From JASLZO01 sp965247995 (GTDB taxonomy: Bacteria; Chloroflexota; Dehalococcoidia; UBA6926), in assembly GCA_965247995.1 (NCBI GenBank), contig OZ252041.1, forward strand, positions 1,426,001 through 1,490,000: a DNA stretch of 64,000 nt. Reading direction: 5' to 3'. Positions 7,722 through 13,963 of this stretch are shown piece by piece. Within the stretch, counting starts at the first letter, position 1; each line of letters opens with the position of its first letter. The translations under genes and the position numbers were made by a program. A model generated the notes under the pieces. It had not been told where the DNA came from. It made no database searches and was given only the letters and a program-made list of their open reading frames with translations.

Positions 7722-8106
7722 CTGTTTCTCCCAAACAATCGTAATAATCAAATTCTATTTTTTTGGCACGATCGATTTCTGTCGTTGGCGTCTTGTCCCC
7801 TCCTTTATGAAAGCCGTGGGTGATCACCGTGCGGCCATGAGCGTTCGAGGGGTAGAACCAGAGCAAACGATCGCCACGTCGCGTCTTGAATTCGAAGATG
7901 CCTCCCCCTAGGCTTCTCGAAACCCTGTCGTTGAACATCGGACCTCGGCGAGCATGCTCCCGTAGCACCGCGAGCATTGCTTTCCGGTTCTCCTTCTGCA
8001 TTCCTCTGATGAACTCGTAGGCGGGACTGTTCGGAGAGTTGACGGTCCCGTAGTCAATCGCCAGGATTGTGAACTTCTCCCCGGACTCGAGTTCGACCAG
8101 CCTCAT
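7687..8106 (-). CDS. HigB/RelE-superfamily (Gp49-like) toxin
   Basis: This protein of about 139 residues has a central core (FEFKTRRGDRLLWFYP, VITHGFHKGGDKTP, EIDRAKKI) that is the signature of phage Gp49-like/HigB toxins: a basic beta-sheet ending in HGF.KK..KTP and a last helix E.....AK. Such proteins cut mRNA on the ribosome. The C-terminal 15 residues overlap the antitoxin gene. An inverted repeat overlaps the start codon region, as expected for autoregulation. Confidence 0.8.
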   Translation of the reverse strand: MRLVELESGEKFTILAIDYGTVNSPNSPAYEFIRGMQKENRKAMLAVLREHARRGPMFNDRVSRSLGGGIFEFKTRRGDRLLWFYPSNAHGRTVITHGFHKGGDKTPTTEIDRAKKIEFDYYDCLGETDGAPERSWSSS

Positions 8107-8107
8107 A

Positions 8108-8123
8108 TTAACACGTAGGTTAA
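8108..8123. promoter_or_regulatory. Palindromic operator at the toxin-antitoxin start
   Basis: TTAAC and GTTAA are separated by 6 bases, immediately upstream of the HigB-like start codon. The position and symmetry suit binding by the XRE antitoxin dimer. Confidence 0.45.
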
Positions 8124-8215
8124 CTCAAAGGATCCCGGCGGGACAGACCCCGGCGGTGTAGCAGTGTTTCTACTTCAACGAGGTTTCACGCCTCTCATGC
8201 AAGGGCTGCGAACTC

Positions 8216-8257
8216 AAACAGGTCGAGGTCGCGCGCCCCGTCTACACGAACACCGGG
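8216..8257 (+). repeat. 42-bp repeat, copy 2, in a non-coding stretch
   Basis: This is the counterpart of 6469-6510. The frame here encodes CKGCELKQVEVARPVYTNTG and stops, but it is closed upstream by a TAG and lacks a start. It looks like a relic of a duplicated gene end. The rest of 8107-8414 holds nothing else I can support. Confidence 0.7.
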
Positions 8258-8414
8258 TCGTGACCATCGACCTGGGGGGGACGCGGGTCGCCGGTTGTAC
8301 CGGCTGTCATTCGCTGGAGCGGCTGGGAGTCATAAACGTCCGGTTGTTTGTCGCCCAGTCTGACCTGACGATTCGTTCTTAGCCAGCACGGTGATTCTCC
8401 GACCCCCTTTGTTC

Positions 8415-8918
8415 TCATGCTCTCGCGTAGTACCCGCCGCGCCGCCGCGGGCGCTTGTCTCTCGACCCAGGTGGGCGGCCCAATCGTTTGCCTTCTCGTC
8501 GCGCCCGGTCCAGGCCTTCTCGGGTCCGCTCCGCGATCAGCTCTCGCTCGAACTCCGCCACGGCACCCAGGACGTTTCGGACCAGGCGGCCGCTGGGACC
8601 GCGCGTGTCGATCGGTTGAGTTGTCACGACGAGCTCGACACCCCACCGGTCAAGGTGCTCGAGGTCGGCCCCCATTTGAGCGAGCGACCGCCACGCACGA
8701 TCAATCTTGGTGATGTAGATCCGTTGGACCTGACCTCGCCGGCAATCGTCCAACAGCTGCCGCCACGCAGTACGGCCGCGGACATCTGCAGCGGACGCGC
8801 GGTCGACGTACGTGCGGGTTGCGTCATCGCCCGTCGCTTGGCGCAGCAGGGCGAGTTGGGTCTCGGGATCCTGGCCTCCATCTTGTGTCGACACCCGAGC
8901 ATAGAAGGCAAACGACAC
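8415..8918 (-). CDS. Small serine recombinase (resolvase/invertase) with truncated DNA-binding end
   Basis: This 167-residue GTG-started gene follows GGAGGATTTTT. The catalytic domain is complete: YARVSTQD with the nucleophile Ser near residue 10, the conserved GR..W..LL segment, and the long E helix after EFERELIAERTREGL. After LGRPPGSRDK the sequence ends in a basic GYYARA tail instead of the usual helix-turn-helix of about 40 residues. It could still bind DNA through the extended arm, or it could be a relic. It may resolve element dimers or invert a segment. Confidence 0.85.
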   Translation of the reverse strand: MSFAFYARVSTQDGGQDPETQLALLRQATGDDATRTYVDRASAADVRGRTAWRQLLDDCRRGQVQRIYITKIDRAWRSLAQMGADLEHLDRWGVELVVTTQPIDTRGPSGRLVRNVLGAVAEFERELIAERTREGLDRARREGKRLGRPPGSRDKRPRRRGGYYARA

Positions 8919-9042
8919 TGCAAAAATCCTCCGGCGGTTATCTACCTAGAGAAGAGAGCCTTGCCTCGTCTTCCTATCGTCAACGAGGTGATGGCGGTCG
9001 AACCAACCCCTATATCTAGGGCAGTCTTCCTGTGAAACACTA

Positions 9043-9070
9043 TTGATAGGGGTCTAGACCGTGATACACT
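9043..9070 (+). promoter_or_regulatory. Rightward promoter with a palindrome in the spacer
   Basis: TTGATA (9043-9048) and the extended -10 TGATACACT (9062-9070) are separated by a 16-base spacer, in which GGTCTAGACC (9051-9060) is a perfect 10-base palindrome and a plausible operator. No ORF starts soon downstream; the transcript would be the hairpin-rich RNA listed next. A second near-palindrome, CCCTA-4-TAGGG, lies at 9008-9021. Confidence 0.55.
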
Positions 9071-9076
9071 GGAGGG

Positions 9077-9248
9077 TACGTACGACAAAAAGCGCAGCGA
9101 GCCCCGAACCATAAGGTCGGGGCTCACGAAACTGGCGGGGTTGCCCCCATTAAACAACTTTCGTCGCAGAAAGTGACAACAGGGTAGAACTCCTACCTCT
9201 ATCTGTCAACAATGAGGGCCCCGCCTATCAGGCGGGGCCCTTTCTGTT
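9077..9248 (+). ncRNA. Candidate structured small RNA, about 170 nt
   Basis: Between a good promoter and a strong terminator there is no supportable ORF but a row of hairpins: a 9-bp stem GAGCCCCGA at 9099-9125, GGGG-TTG-CCCC at 9137-9147, ACTTTC-6-GAAAGT at 9157-9174, GGTAG-5-CTACC at 9183-9197, and the terminator stem. The first stem, read on the other strand, is followed after 7 bases by TTTTT, so it might also stop leftward transcription. No known RNA family is recognised. The existence of the RNA is inference. Confidence 0.42.
9216..9248 (+). terminator. Intrinsic terminator
   Basis: GGGCCCCGCC (9216-9225) pairs with GGCGGGGCCC (9231-9240) around a short loop and is followed by TTTCTGTT. 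The stem is a perfect 10 bp plus one T-A pair. Confidence 0.8.
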
Positions 9249-9315
9249 GGAGGCCACCGCCGAGGTGGGACTCCTCAGGGCGATAAACCCGCGCCACCTT
9301 AGGTGGCCGGCCTCC
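9249..9315. other. Nested inverted-repeat element
   Basis: The outer arms GGAGGCCACC (9249-9258) and GGTGG-CCGG-CCTCC (9302-9315) are fully complementary apart from a 4-base bulge. Inside lie AGGTGG/CCACCT (9263-9268 and 9294-9299) and GGG/CCC around CGATAAA. It sits between the terminator and the GIY-YIG-like gene. It could be a structured leader, a processed RNA or a protein-binding site. Confidence 0.45.
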
Positions 9316-9382
9316 TGAGGGTCAAGAACGGCATAGTCGAGTGCTACCGCCCCGGCGGAATCTGAGGCCGTCGGGAGTGGCT

Positions 9383-9604
9383 ATGGCTAAGAGCCGAACC
9401 ACCTACCGATACGTCCTGCGAGGATGGTCGGATGACCGCGTCAAGTACGCGGGCATCACGAACGACCCAGACCGCAGGGCGGCGGAACATGGACGGGGCC
9501 GGATGGAAGTCCGGGGACCTCGCGTGAGCCGCGAGACCGCTGAAAAGTGGGAACGCGACTACATCGCGCGCGTCCGACCGCCGTGGAACCATCGGGGTAA
9601 GTAA
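9383..9604 (+). CDS. Small GIY-YIG-like protein
   Basis: The ATG at 9383 follows GGGAG. The 73-residue product begins MAKSRTTYRYVL and continues VKYAGITNDPDRRAAEH, which matches the start of the GIY-YIG nuclease fold with YVL and YAG in place of GIY and YIG, then the Arg of the catalytic helix. It ends RETAEKWERDYI, where the Glu could be the metal ligand. The size is minimal for the family. Whether it cuts DNA is unknown. A terminator follows directly. Confidence 0.6.
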   Translation: MAKSRTTYRYVLRGWSDDRVKYAGITNDPDRRAAEHGRGRMEVRGPRVSRETAEKWERDYIARVRPPWNHRGK

Positions 9605-9620
9605 CCCCTCCGGTTGAGGA

Positions 9621-9650
9621 CCGGGAGGGGACACAACCCCCTCCCGGTTT
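9621..9650 (+). terminator. Intrinsic terminator after the GIY-YIG-like gene
   Basis: CCGGGAGGGG and CCCCTCCCGG form a perfect 10-bp stem with a 7-base loop, followed by TTT and CTC. It lies 17 bases after the stop codon. Confidence 0.75.
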
Positions 9651-9681
9651 CTCGCCACCTGGATCGCATATCGGGAGCCGA

Positions 9682-10554
9682 ATGGAGCACAGACGAGTGG
9701 CTGGAGATGTCGAGGAACACGCGGCGGTGTTATTGGAGCGGCTGAGAAACGCGGGACGGAGGTACGTGGACGAAGTCTTACGCGCGGAACTCGAAGGCGC
9801 GGGGAACTACAGACGGGAGCCGGAGCGCCCTTCGGCCGAAGTGACTCGATTATGGTCCAGCTTCACGATCATGGGGTTGGGCCGGGCCTGCCGCCATGCG
9901 CGCTCCGTAGATCTGCTGTTGACCGACGAGCACGAAGACTACGAGGGTGCGCTCGTCGTCGGCCGCACGTTGTTCGAACTGGCCGCGGATCTCACGTACT
10001 TGCACAATGACGTCGGTGCGCGATTACCCAAATACTTCGCGCACCGCGGGTATCCAGTGTCTCCTGCGGCGGAGGACGAGTTGAGGGCGAAGATCGAAAC
10101 TGGCCAGTTTCAGTTTCCTCCGACTAAGCGGTGGAAGCCGATCAAGAACATCTGCGCCGAACTAGAACGCGAGGATCCCGGCGAAGCGTGGAGAGGGATC
10201 TACGAGACGTTCTACAGAGGAGCGTCCGAAGGAGCCCATGCGGCGATTTATCCAACTTGGGACGAATTCTGGAAGTCGCATGCCCATGCCTATTCGGCAG
10301 AGAAGTGCCATCTCCTGCTCGTAGCACTCAATGCCTTTCACCGAGTCGCGCACATCGTGGTCCCGCCCTCTAGCGCTCGTTCCCTCGGGGCGTTGCTACG
10401 AGACGAGATCGCGCCGCTTGCTTGGGAGATCGCAGCAGCGATCGAACCGCCCCGATCATGGCTGAAGGCGGACTACATCGACAAACAGGCAACCGTACCG
10501 CATGGCGAGATCAGACGTGGGCTCTGGGCTCCTGTCCTGGATGCTGACGATTGA
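9682..10554 (+). CDS. DUF5677-like helical protein
   Basis: This 290-residue, all-helical soluble protein contains the pattern SVDLLLTDEHEDYEGALVVGRTLFELAADLTYL, then YEtFYRGASEGAHAAIYPTW, which resembles DUF5677 proteins (a HEPN-like helical family of unknown role found scattered near mobile elements). The SEGAHA segment would carry the conserved His. It stands alone, transcribed rightward between a terminator and the convergent DUF151 gene. A defence-related job is possible but only by association. Confidence 0.55.
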   Translation: MEHRRVAGDVEEHAAVLLERLRNAGRRYVDEVLRAELEGAGNYRREPERPSAEVTRLWSSFTIMGLGRACRHARSVDLLLTDEHEDYEGALVVGRTLFELAADLTYLHNDVGARLPKYFAHRGYPVSPAAEDELRAKIETGQFQFPPTKRWKPIKNICAELEREDPGEAWRGIYETFYRGASEGAHAAIYPTWDEFWKSHAHAYSAEKCHLLLVALNAFHRVAHIVVPPSSARSLGALLRDEIAPLAWEIAAAIEPPRSWLKADYIDKQATVPHGEIRRGLWAPVLDADD

Positions 10555-10569
10555 TCCCGCAACCCCTGG

Positions 10570-11106
10570 TTACCCCCCTACCTCACTCCCAATCCAGAAA
10601 AGAACGCTGACCGTTGCCATGACCAGTAGCACGATCACGAAGATCCCCACGGTGCGGGAACGCAGCTTCGATGGTCGTCCCTGATCCGCCGCGTCTTGGT
10701 CCAGCGTGAGGTCGATACCAGCCACCGCCAACACATCTTCCGCCGCTAGAATCGGCACATCGGCCTTGACGGCGAGCGCGATTGCATCACTCGGCCTGCT
10801 GCGAACCTCGATGCGGTCGCCGTTACGGTCCAGTACGACGGCTGCGAGGAACGCATCATCCCTCAGCTCAGTGATGACGGCCGCGGAGATCGTCCCGCCG
10901 TACTGTTCGACTATTGCCAGAATCAGGTCGAGGGTTAGCGGCGCCGGGGTAGACTCGCCCTCGAGCGCGAACGCGATCGACTCTGCCTCTACTAGCCCGA
11001 TGCTGATAGGCAGAAATCGCTTGCCGTCCTTCTCTTTCAAGAGCAGGACGCGCCCCCTGATCTCCAACACGCTGCTGCCAATGCTGTCGATGGCCATCTC
11101 GATCAT
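10570..11106 (-). CDS. DUF151 bifunctional nuclease-domain protein with C-terminal membrane anchor
   Basis: Residues 1-135 form a complete DUF151/BFN domain (LLKEKDGKRFLPISIGLVEAESIA, RPSDAIALAVKADVPI). A basic linker and one hydrophobic helix follow near the C-terminus (TVGIFVIVLLVMATVSVLFWIG). DUF151 proteins are linked to DNase/RNase activity in plants and are common in Actinobacteria and Chloroflexota as soluble cellular proteins. A membrane anchor is unusual. It is the last gene of the long leftward operon. Confidence 0.8.
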   Translation of the reverse strand: MIEMAIDSIGSSVLEIRGRVLLLKEKDGKRFLPISIGLVEAESIAFALEGESTPAPLTLDLILAIVEQYGGTISAAVITELRDDAFLAAVVLDRNGDRIEVRSRPSDAIALAVKADVPILAAEDVLAVAGIDLTLDQDAADQGRPSKLRSRTVGIFVIVLLVMATVSVLFWIGSEVGG

Positions 11107-11147
11107 GGCGCCCTGCCGCCCCCGAAGTCCTGAGGCAAGAAATACTG

Positions 11148-11306
11148 CTACGAGCGCTGCCGGAGATCGTGCTGTTCGAAGTAGTCGGGCAGCCGCCGGG
11201 CGGCGGAGTAACGTTTTGCTCCGGAGTCCGGTTGCACGGACGCCATCCGCGTGTACATCCTGCGCCGTCCGCGCCTATTGGTGAGCCGTGTCATCCGCCC
11301 CGTCAT
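11148..11306 (-). CDS. Small basic protein, coupled to the XRE gene
   Basis: This 52-residue ORF has its ATG overlapping the stop of the upstream XRE gene (ATGA). It is Arg-rich at the N-terminus (RLTNRRGRRRMYTRM) and ends LPDYFEQHDLRQRS. The start-stop overlap, identical in style to the rest of the operon, is the main evidence. The function is unknown. Confidence 0.42.
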   Translation of the reverse strand: MTGRMTRLTNRRGRRRMYTRMASVQPDSGAKRYSAARRLPDYFEQHDLRQRS

Positions 11307-11605
11307 CGAGACAGTTTGCCCCCTATTGGTGCAGCCTGCCAGCCCCCATCCTTCATCCACTTCGGGTTAGAGAGATCGTTCCACATCGTCCTGAGTTCCT
11401 CGTCCGTCGGTTCGCCGTCACCGAGGACAAGCTCGATCCCACCCTCGATTTCTCGGGCGAGCGACAGGATCCTCAACCCGAGATCGACTTCCTTCTCGGC
11501 GCGCGTTGAGATCCCCAACGAGCGCCCTGGCGCCAGACGATCTGCCAACTCCGCGTGAGACAACCCCGCACGGATGCGGAGCACTTCTAGGCGCTGTTTC
11601 ATCAT
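11303..11605 (-). CDS. XRE-type helix-turn-helix protein
   Basis: This 100-residue protein has an N-terminal helix-turn-helix (LEVLRIRAGLSHAELADRLAPGRSLG) and a helical segment LRILSLAREIEGGIELVLGDGE typical of small phage regulators; the turn carries an insertion compared with the XRE consensus. The C-terminal 30 residues look disordered. It lies late in the leftward operon, 31 bases after the dCTP deaminase-like gene, so it may control a late switch. Confidence 0.65.
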   Translation of the reverse strand: MMKQRLEVLRIRAGLSHAELADRLAPGRSLGISTRAEKEVDLGLRILSLAREIEGGIELVLGDGEPTDEELRTMWNDLSNPKWMKDGGWQAAPIGGKLSR

Positions 11606-11636
11606 CTGAGTGCGGCCCCCTTCGATTCGTGCCCGC

Positions 11637-12068
11637 TCATCGCTTGAGCGCTTTCGGTAGCGTGATGCCTTGCTGGTCTTGGTAGCGTCCGCGGTACAGG
11701 GGCTCGTCCACGGCGACGAGGTGCATCGACCAGATGCGCTCGGCTGCCGGGATCAGGATGGGAGACCGCGAGCCGTTGAACACTTCCATCGTCAGCTGCC
11801 CGTGAAACCCCGGGTCCGCCACGGTCGGCGGTGAGATCAACCCCAGCCGCGCCCATGTGCTTCGAAGCTGGATAAACCCGAGCTTCGTCGCCGGAATATC
11901 GACCTCTTCACGTGTCGCCAACAGCGCCCGCGCGTGTGGCGCGAGCTCCGCGGGCAGCGGCACCCGCACGTACACCACATCGATTGAGGCCTGGTCGTAC
12001 GGGTCCACTACCCTCTCCGGTGAACCGACGTCGAGCGCCATTTCGTCGCCGGTGTAGAGATCGCTCAT
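11637..12068 (-). CDS. dCTP deaminase / dUTPase-like protein
   Basis: This 143-residue protein is in the trimeric dCTP deaminase-dUTPase fold. It has LRSTWARLGL (family RSS.aR.G), VADPGFHGQLTMEVFN with the catalytic-type Glu, a PILIPAAERIW strand and YRGRYQDQQG near the end. The start was taken at the ATG overlapping the upstream stop (ATGA). It is shorter than cellular Dcd (about 190). Such phage enzymes adjust dCTP/dUTP pools. Exact substrate preference cannot be read. Confidence 0.75.
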   Translation of the reverse strand: MSDLYTGDEMALDVGSPERVVDPYDQASIDVVYVRVPLPAELAPHARALLATREEVDIPATKLGFIQLRSTWARLGLISPPTVADPGFHGQLTMEVFNGSRSPILIPAAERIWSMHLVAVDEPLYRGRYQDQQGITLPKALKR

Positions 12069-12664
12069 ACCCACCCCTGGCGCCGCTTGATGAACTCAGC
12101 GGCCTCCTGAACCTCTTTGAACCGTTCGAGGTCGCCGGTCTCCTGGTTGTCGGTGTGGTATCGGCGCGCCTTGAGCCGCGACATGTCCTCAACGTCCTCG
12201 CTGGTGGCGTCGACGTCGACTCCGAGCGCCTGGCTTGCTTGACGGAGCGTTCTGAACCTTGACTTACCGTCCGCCGCCGCTCGCGTTCGACGTCCGGTTG
12301 GCCCTTCGCTTGCACCACCAGGAGGGACGGCGTTCGGGTCACCCGGCGGGAGCGCGATCAGTTCCACGCCGGCTGAGAAGATCGAGACACCCCTTTTCGC
12401 CGCGCGTTGCATCGCTGTGAGCGCATCGACGCAGACCCAGAGATTCTCGTCGGACCGGTCCTGCCACGCCGAGGTCACCTCTTTCCGGTCCGGGTCAAAC
12501 GACAGGTAGTACCACACCTTCACGCCGGCGCCTGGGTTGAGCTTTGTCACGCCGTACTCGCCACGGTCGATCTCCCAGAGAGCGAACACGGTTGCCAACT
12601 CGTGTTCGAGCTCCTGCCAGGTTTTTTGCGTCTGCATCCGAACTGTCTTGATTGGGTTCCGCAT
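12065..12664 (-). CDS. Protein with a degenerate C-terminal J domain
   Basis: In this 199-residue protein, residues 1-120 are a phage-type domain (TWQELEHELATVFALWEIDRGEYGV, VWYYLSFDPDRKEVTSAWQDRS). Residues 135-195 match a J domain: ASQALGVDVDAT, a helix with KARRYHTD and FKEVQEAAEFIKR. The signature HPD tripeptide, which stimulates Hsp70, reads HTD here. The gene shares one base with the stop of an upstream 28-codon ORF (TGATG). A possible role is recruiting or decoying host DnaK, but the altered motif argues against normal stimulation. Confidence 0.6.
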   Translation of the reverse strand: MRNPIKTVRMQTQKTWQELEHELATVFALWEIDRGEYGVTKLNPGAGVKVWYYLSFDPDRKEVTSAWQDRSDENLWVCVDALTAMQRAAKRGVSIFSAGVELIALPPGDPNAVPPGGASEGPTGRRTRAAADGKSRFRTLRQASQALGVDVDATSEDVEDMSRLKARRYHTDNQETGDLERFKEVQEAAEFIKRRQGWV

Positions 12665-12750
12665 CAGTGTTCTCCCCCATACGGATTCAACTCCGGGCGA
12701 TTCACCGTCGCTGTGATCGCCGCGGCGCCACGCTCCGATGTCAGGTTCAT
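12664..12750 (-). CDS. 28-residue mini-ORF
   Basis: ATG to TGA encodes MNLTSERGAAAITATVN and 11 more residues. Its stop overlaps the start of the J-like gene (TGATG). It may be a real microprotein or an upstream ORF that couples translation. Evidence is limited to position and overlap. Confidence 0.35.
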   Translation of the reverse strand: MNLTSERGAAAITATVNRPELNPYGGEH

Positions 12751-12770
12751 GCGTTCACCCCGCCAATTAC

Positions 12771-13892
12771 CTATTTGTTCGCTAGTCCACGGAGAAACTC
12801 CGCCACCACCGCCGGTACGATTCCGTTCCCAAGCGCTCTAAGTTGGTCCACCCGATGGGGATGCCCATCAACCACTCGACCCACCGCGGGTTCAATAACC
12901 CACCAGCCGCCGTCTGCAGGCCATCTCCGCTCTTCGGCGACAACCCGCGGCGGTTGTTGTTCCCGTCCACCGTCGGCGTCGGCCACAGTTGAATGGCTGT
13001 CGGGAGCGCTGGCGAGTGTCGCCCTTCTGCTTCGTAGCGCGGGTCCGGCCCCTTCTTCCCGTCGCTGGCCCTCGGCGTCGGCCACTGGCCAACTCTTGCT
13101 GCTCCGAGAAGCGTCAGGTTCCCGCGCACGTAGGTCTCGCTGCCCCGCTCCCCGTCCGCCGCTGCCGGCGTCGGCCAGAGACCCTGGTGAGCCATCTGGC
13201 CCAACGAGTTCGCCCCGCCCCACTGTTTCGCGTGGGAGTGTGTCAGCGGCGGCCCGCCCGAGTCCGGAGCGTCGGTCGTCTGCGGCGTCGGGAACAGCAC
13301 CGCCGGCCAGTGGCCCGATTTCGCCATCCCCGCTAAGGTCGGCTCGAGCGACCTGTTCCGCCAATGCCGCGCCGCAATCGGCGTAGGCAAGGCAGAACCA
13401 GCGCCAACGGAGGTGTGGGGCACCAACGGCGACAGCCGGTACGCAATGCCAGATCGCGTCGTACCCGATCTCGGCCAGCTCCCCGACCACGGTTCCGGCA
13501 TACCTGTTAGCAAGGATCCCTGGGACGTTCTCCAACAGAGCGAAGCGTGGTCCCACCTCGCCAATGACTCGAAGGGTGTCGGGCCAGAGATTGCGGTCGT
13601 CAGCTGCTCCAACCCGCCGTCCGGCGACGGAATGCGGTTGGCACGGGAAGCCCGCAGTGACGATATCCACGACGCCACGCCAGGGCCGTCCGTCGAAGGT
13701 CCGAACGTCGTCCCAGATGGGCGCGTCGCCAAGGTAGCCATCCTCGATTCGTGCCCGGATGATCGACTGGGCGTAGGGCTCGTTCTCGACGTAGCAGACG
13801 GTACGGACGGGGATTCCAGCGAGCCGGAGTCCGAGGGTGAACCCTCCATACCCGGAGAAGAGGCTGAGCTCGTCGACGGGACGTGGACCCAT
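12771..13892 (-). CDS. C5-cytosine DNA methyltransferase
   Basis: The ATG at 13892 is one base after the DUF4326 stop; an in-frame ATG at 13922 is an alternative. The 373-residue protein shows motif I (LSLFSGYGGFTLGL), motif IV with the catalytic Cys (GFPCQPHS), motif VI (LENVPGI), a motif VIII-like LRWRWFCLAYA, a long target-recognition region with five ADA-type repeats (LAYAD, VPDAAD, LADAG, VADAE, VADAD), and motif IX/X (RVDQLRALGNGIVPAV). It should methylate C5 of cytosine at an unknown site. No restriction enzyme partner is seen, so it is likely anti-restriction or regulatory. Much of the gene is also open in another frame. Confidence 0.9.
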   Translation of the reverse strand: MGPRPVDELSLFSGYGGFTLGLRLAGIPVRTVCYVENEPYAQSIIRARIEDGYLGDAPIWDDVRTFDGRPWRGVVDIVTAGFPCQPHSVAGRRVGAADDRNLWPDTLRVIGEVGPRFALLENVPGILANRYAGTVVGELAEIGYDAIWHCVPAVAVGAPHLRWRWFCLAYADCGAALAEQVARADLSGDGEIGPLAGGAVPDAADDRRSGLGRAAADTLPRETVGRGELVGPDGSPGSLADAGSGGRGAGQRDLRAREPDASRSSKSWPVADAEGQRREEGAGPALRSRRATLASAPDSHSTVADADGGREQQPPRVVAEERRWPADGGWWVIEPAVGRVVDGHPHRVDQLRALGNGIVPAVVAEFLRGLANK

Positions 13893-13963
13893 GTCACGCC
13901 ACGACCTCGCCGTTGGCGACATCTAGCAGCACATCGGCATGGCACGGCTGGCCCAACGGGCAC
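12782..13963 (-). CDS. WPTP-repeat protein overlapping the methyltransferase gene in another frame
   Basis: A 393-codon open frame runs on the same strand as the methyltransferase. Its first 130 codons look like noise, but from about 13,573 onward it reads as a known phage-type protein: SLCWRTSQGSLLTGMPEPWS, then SGTTRSGIAYRLSPLVPHT, five PTP/WPTP boxes starting near 13387, 13291, 13177, 13084 and 12985, and LNPRWVEWLMGIPIGWT at about 12895-12845. Such proteins are often annotated next to phage Dcm genes. The start is unclear; an internal start or frameshift from the methyltransferase is possible. Both frames appear conserved, which is the reason to list it. Confidence 0.5.
   Translation of the reverse strand: MPVGPAVPCRCAARCRQRRGRGVTWVHVPSTSSASSPGMEGSPSDSGSLESPSVPSATSRTSPTPSRSSGHESRMATLATRPSGTTFGPSTDGPGVASWISSLRASRANRIPSPDGGLEQLTTAISGPTPFESLARWDHASLCWRTSQGSLLTGMPEPWSGSWPRSGTTRSGIAYRLSPLVPHTSVGAGSALPTPIAARHWRNRSLEPTLAGMAKSGHWPAVLFPTPQTTDAPDSGGPPLTHSHAKQWGGANSLGQMAHQGLWPTPAAADGERGSETYVRGNLTLLGAARVGQWPTPRASDGKKGPDPRYEAEGRHSPALPTAIQLWPTPTVDGNNNRRGLSPKSGDGLQTAAGGLLNPRWVEWLMGIPIGWTNLERLGTESYRRWWRSFSVD

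Noticed and set aside
11602..12342. Several open frames overlapping the dCTP deaminase-like and J-like genes
   Set aside because: They are GC-driven shadows with Arg/Pro/Gly-rich composition and no ribosome sites or recognisable motifs.
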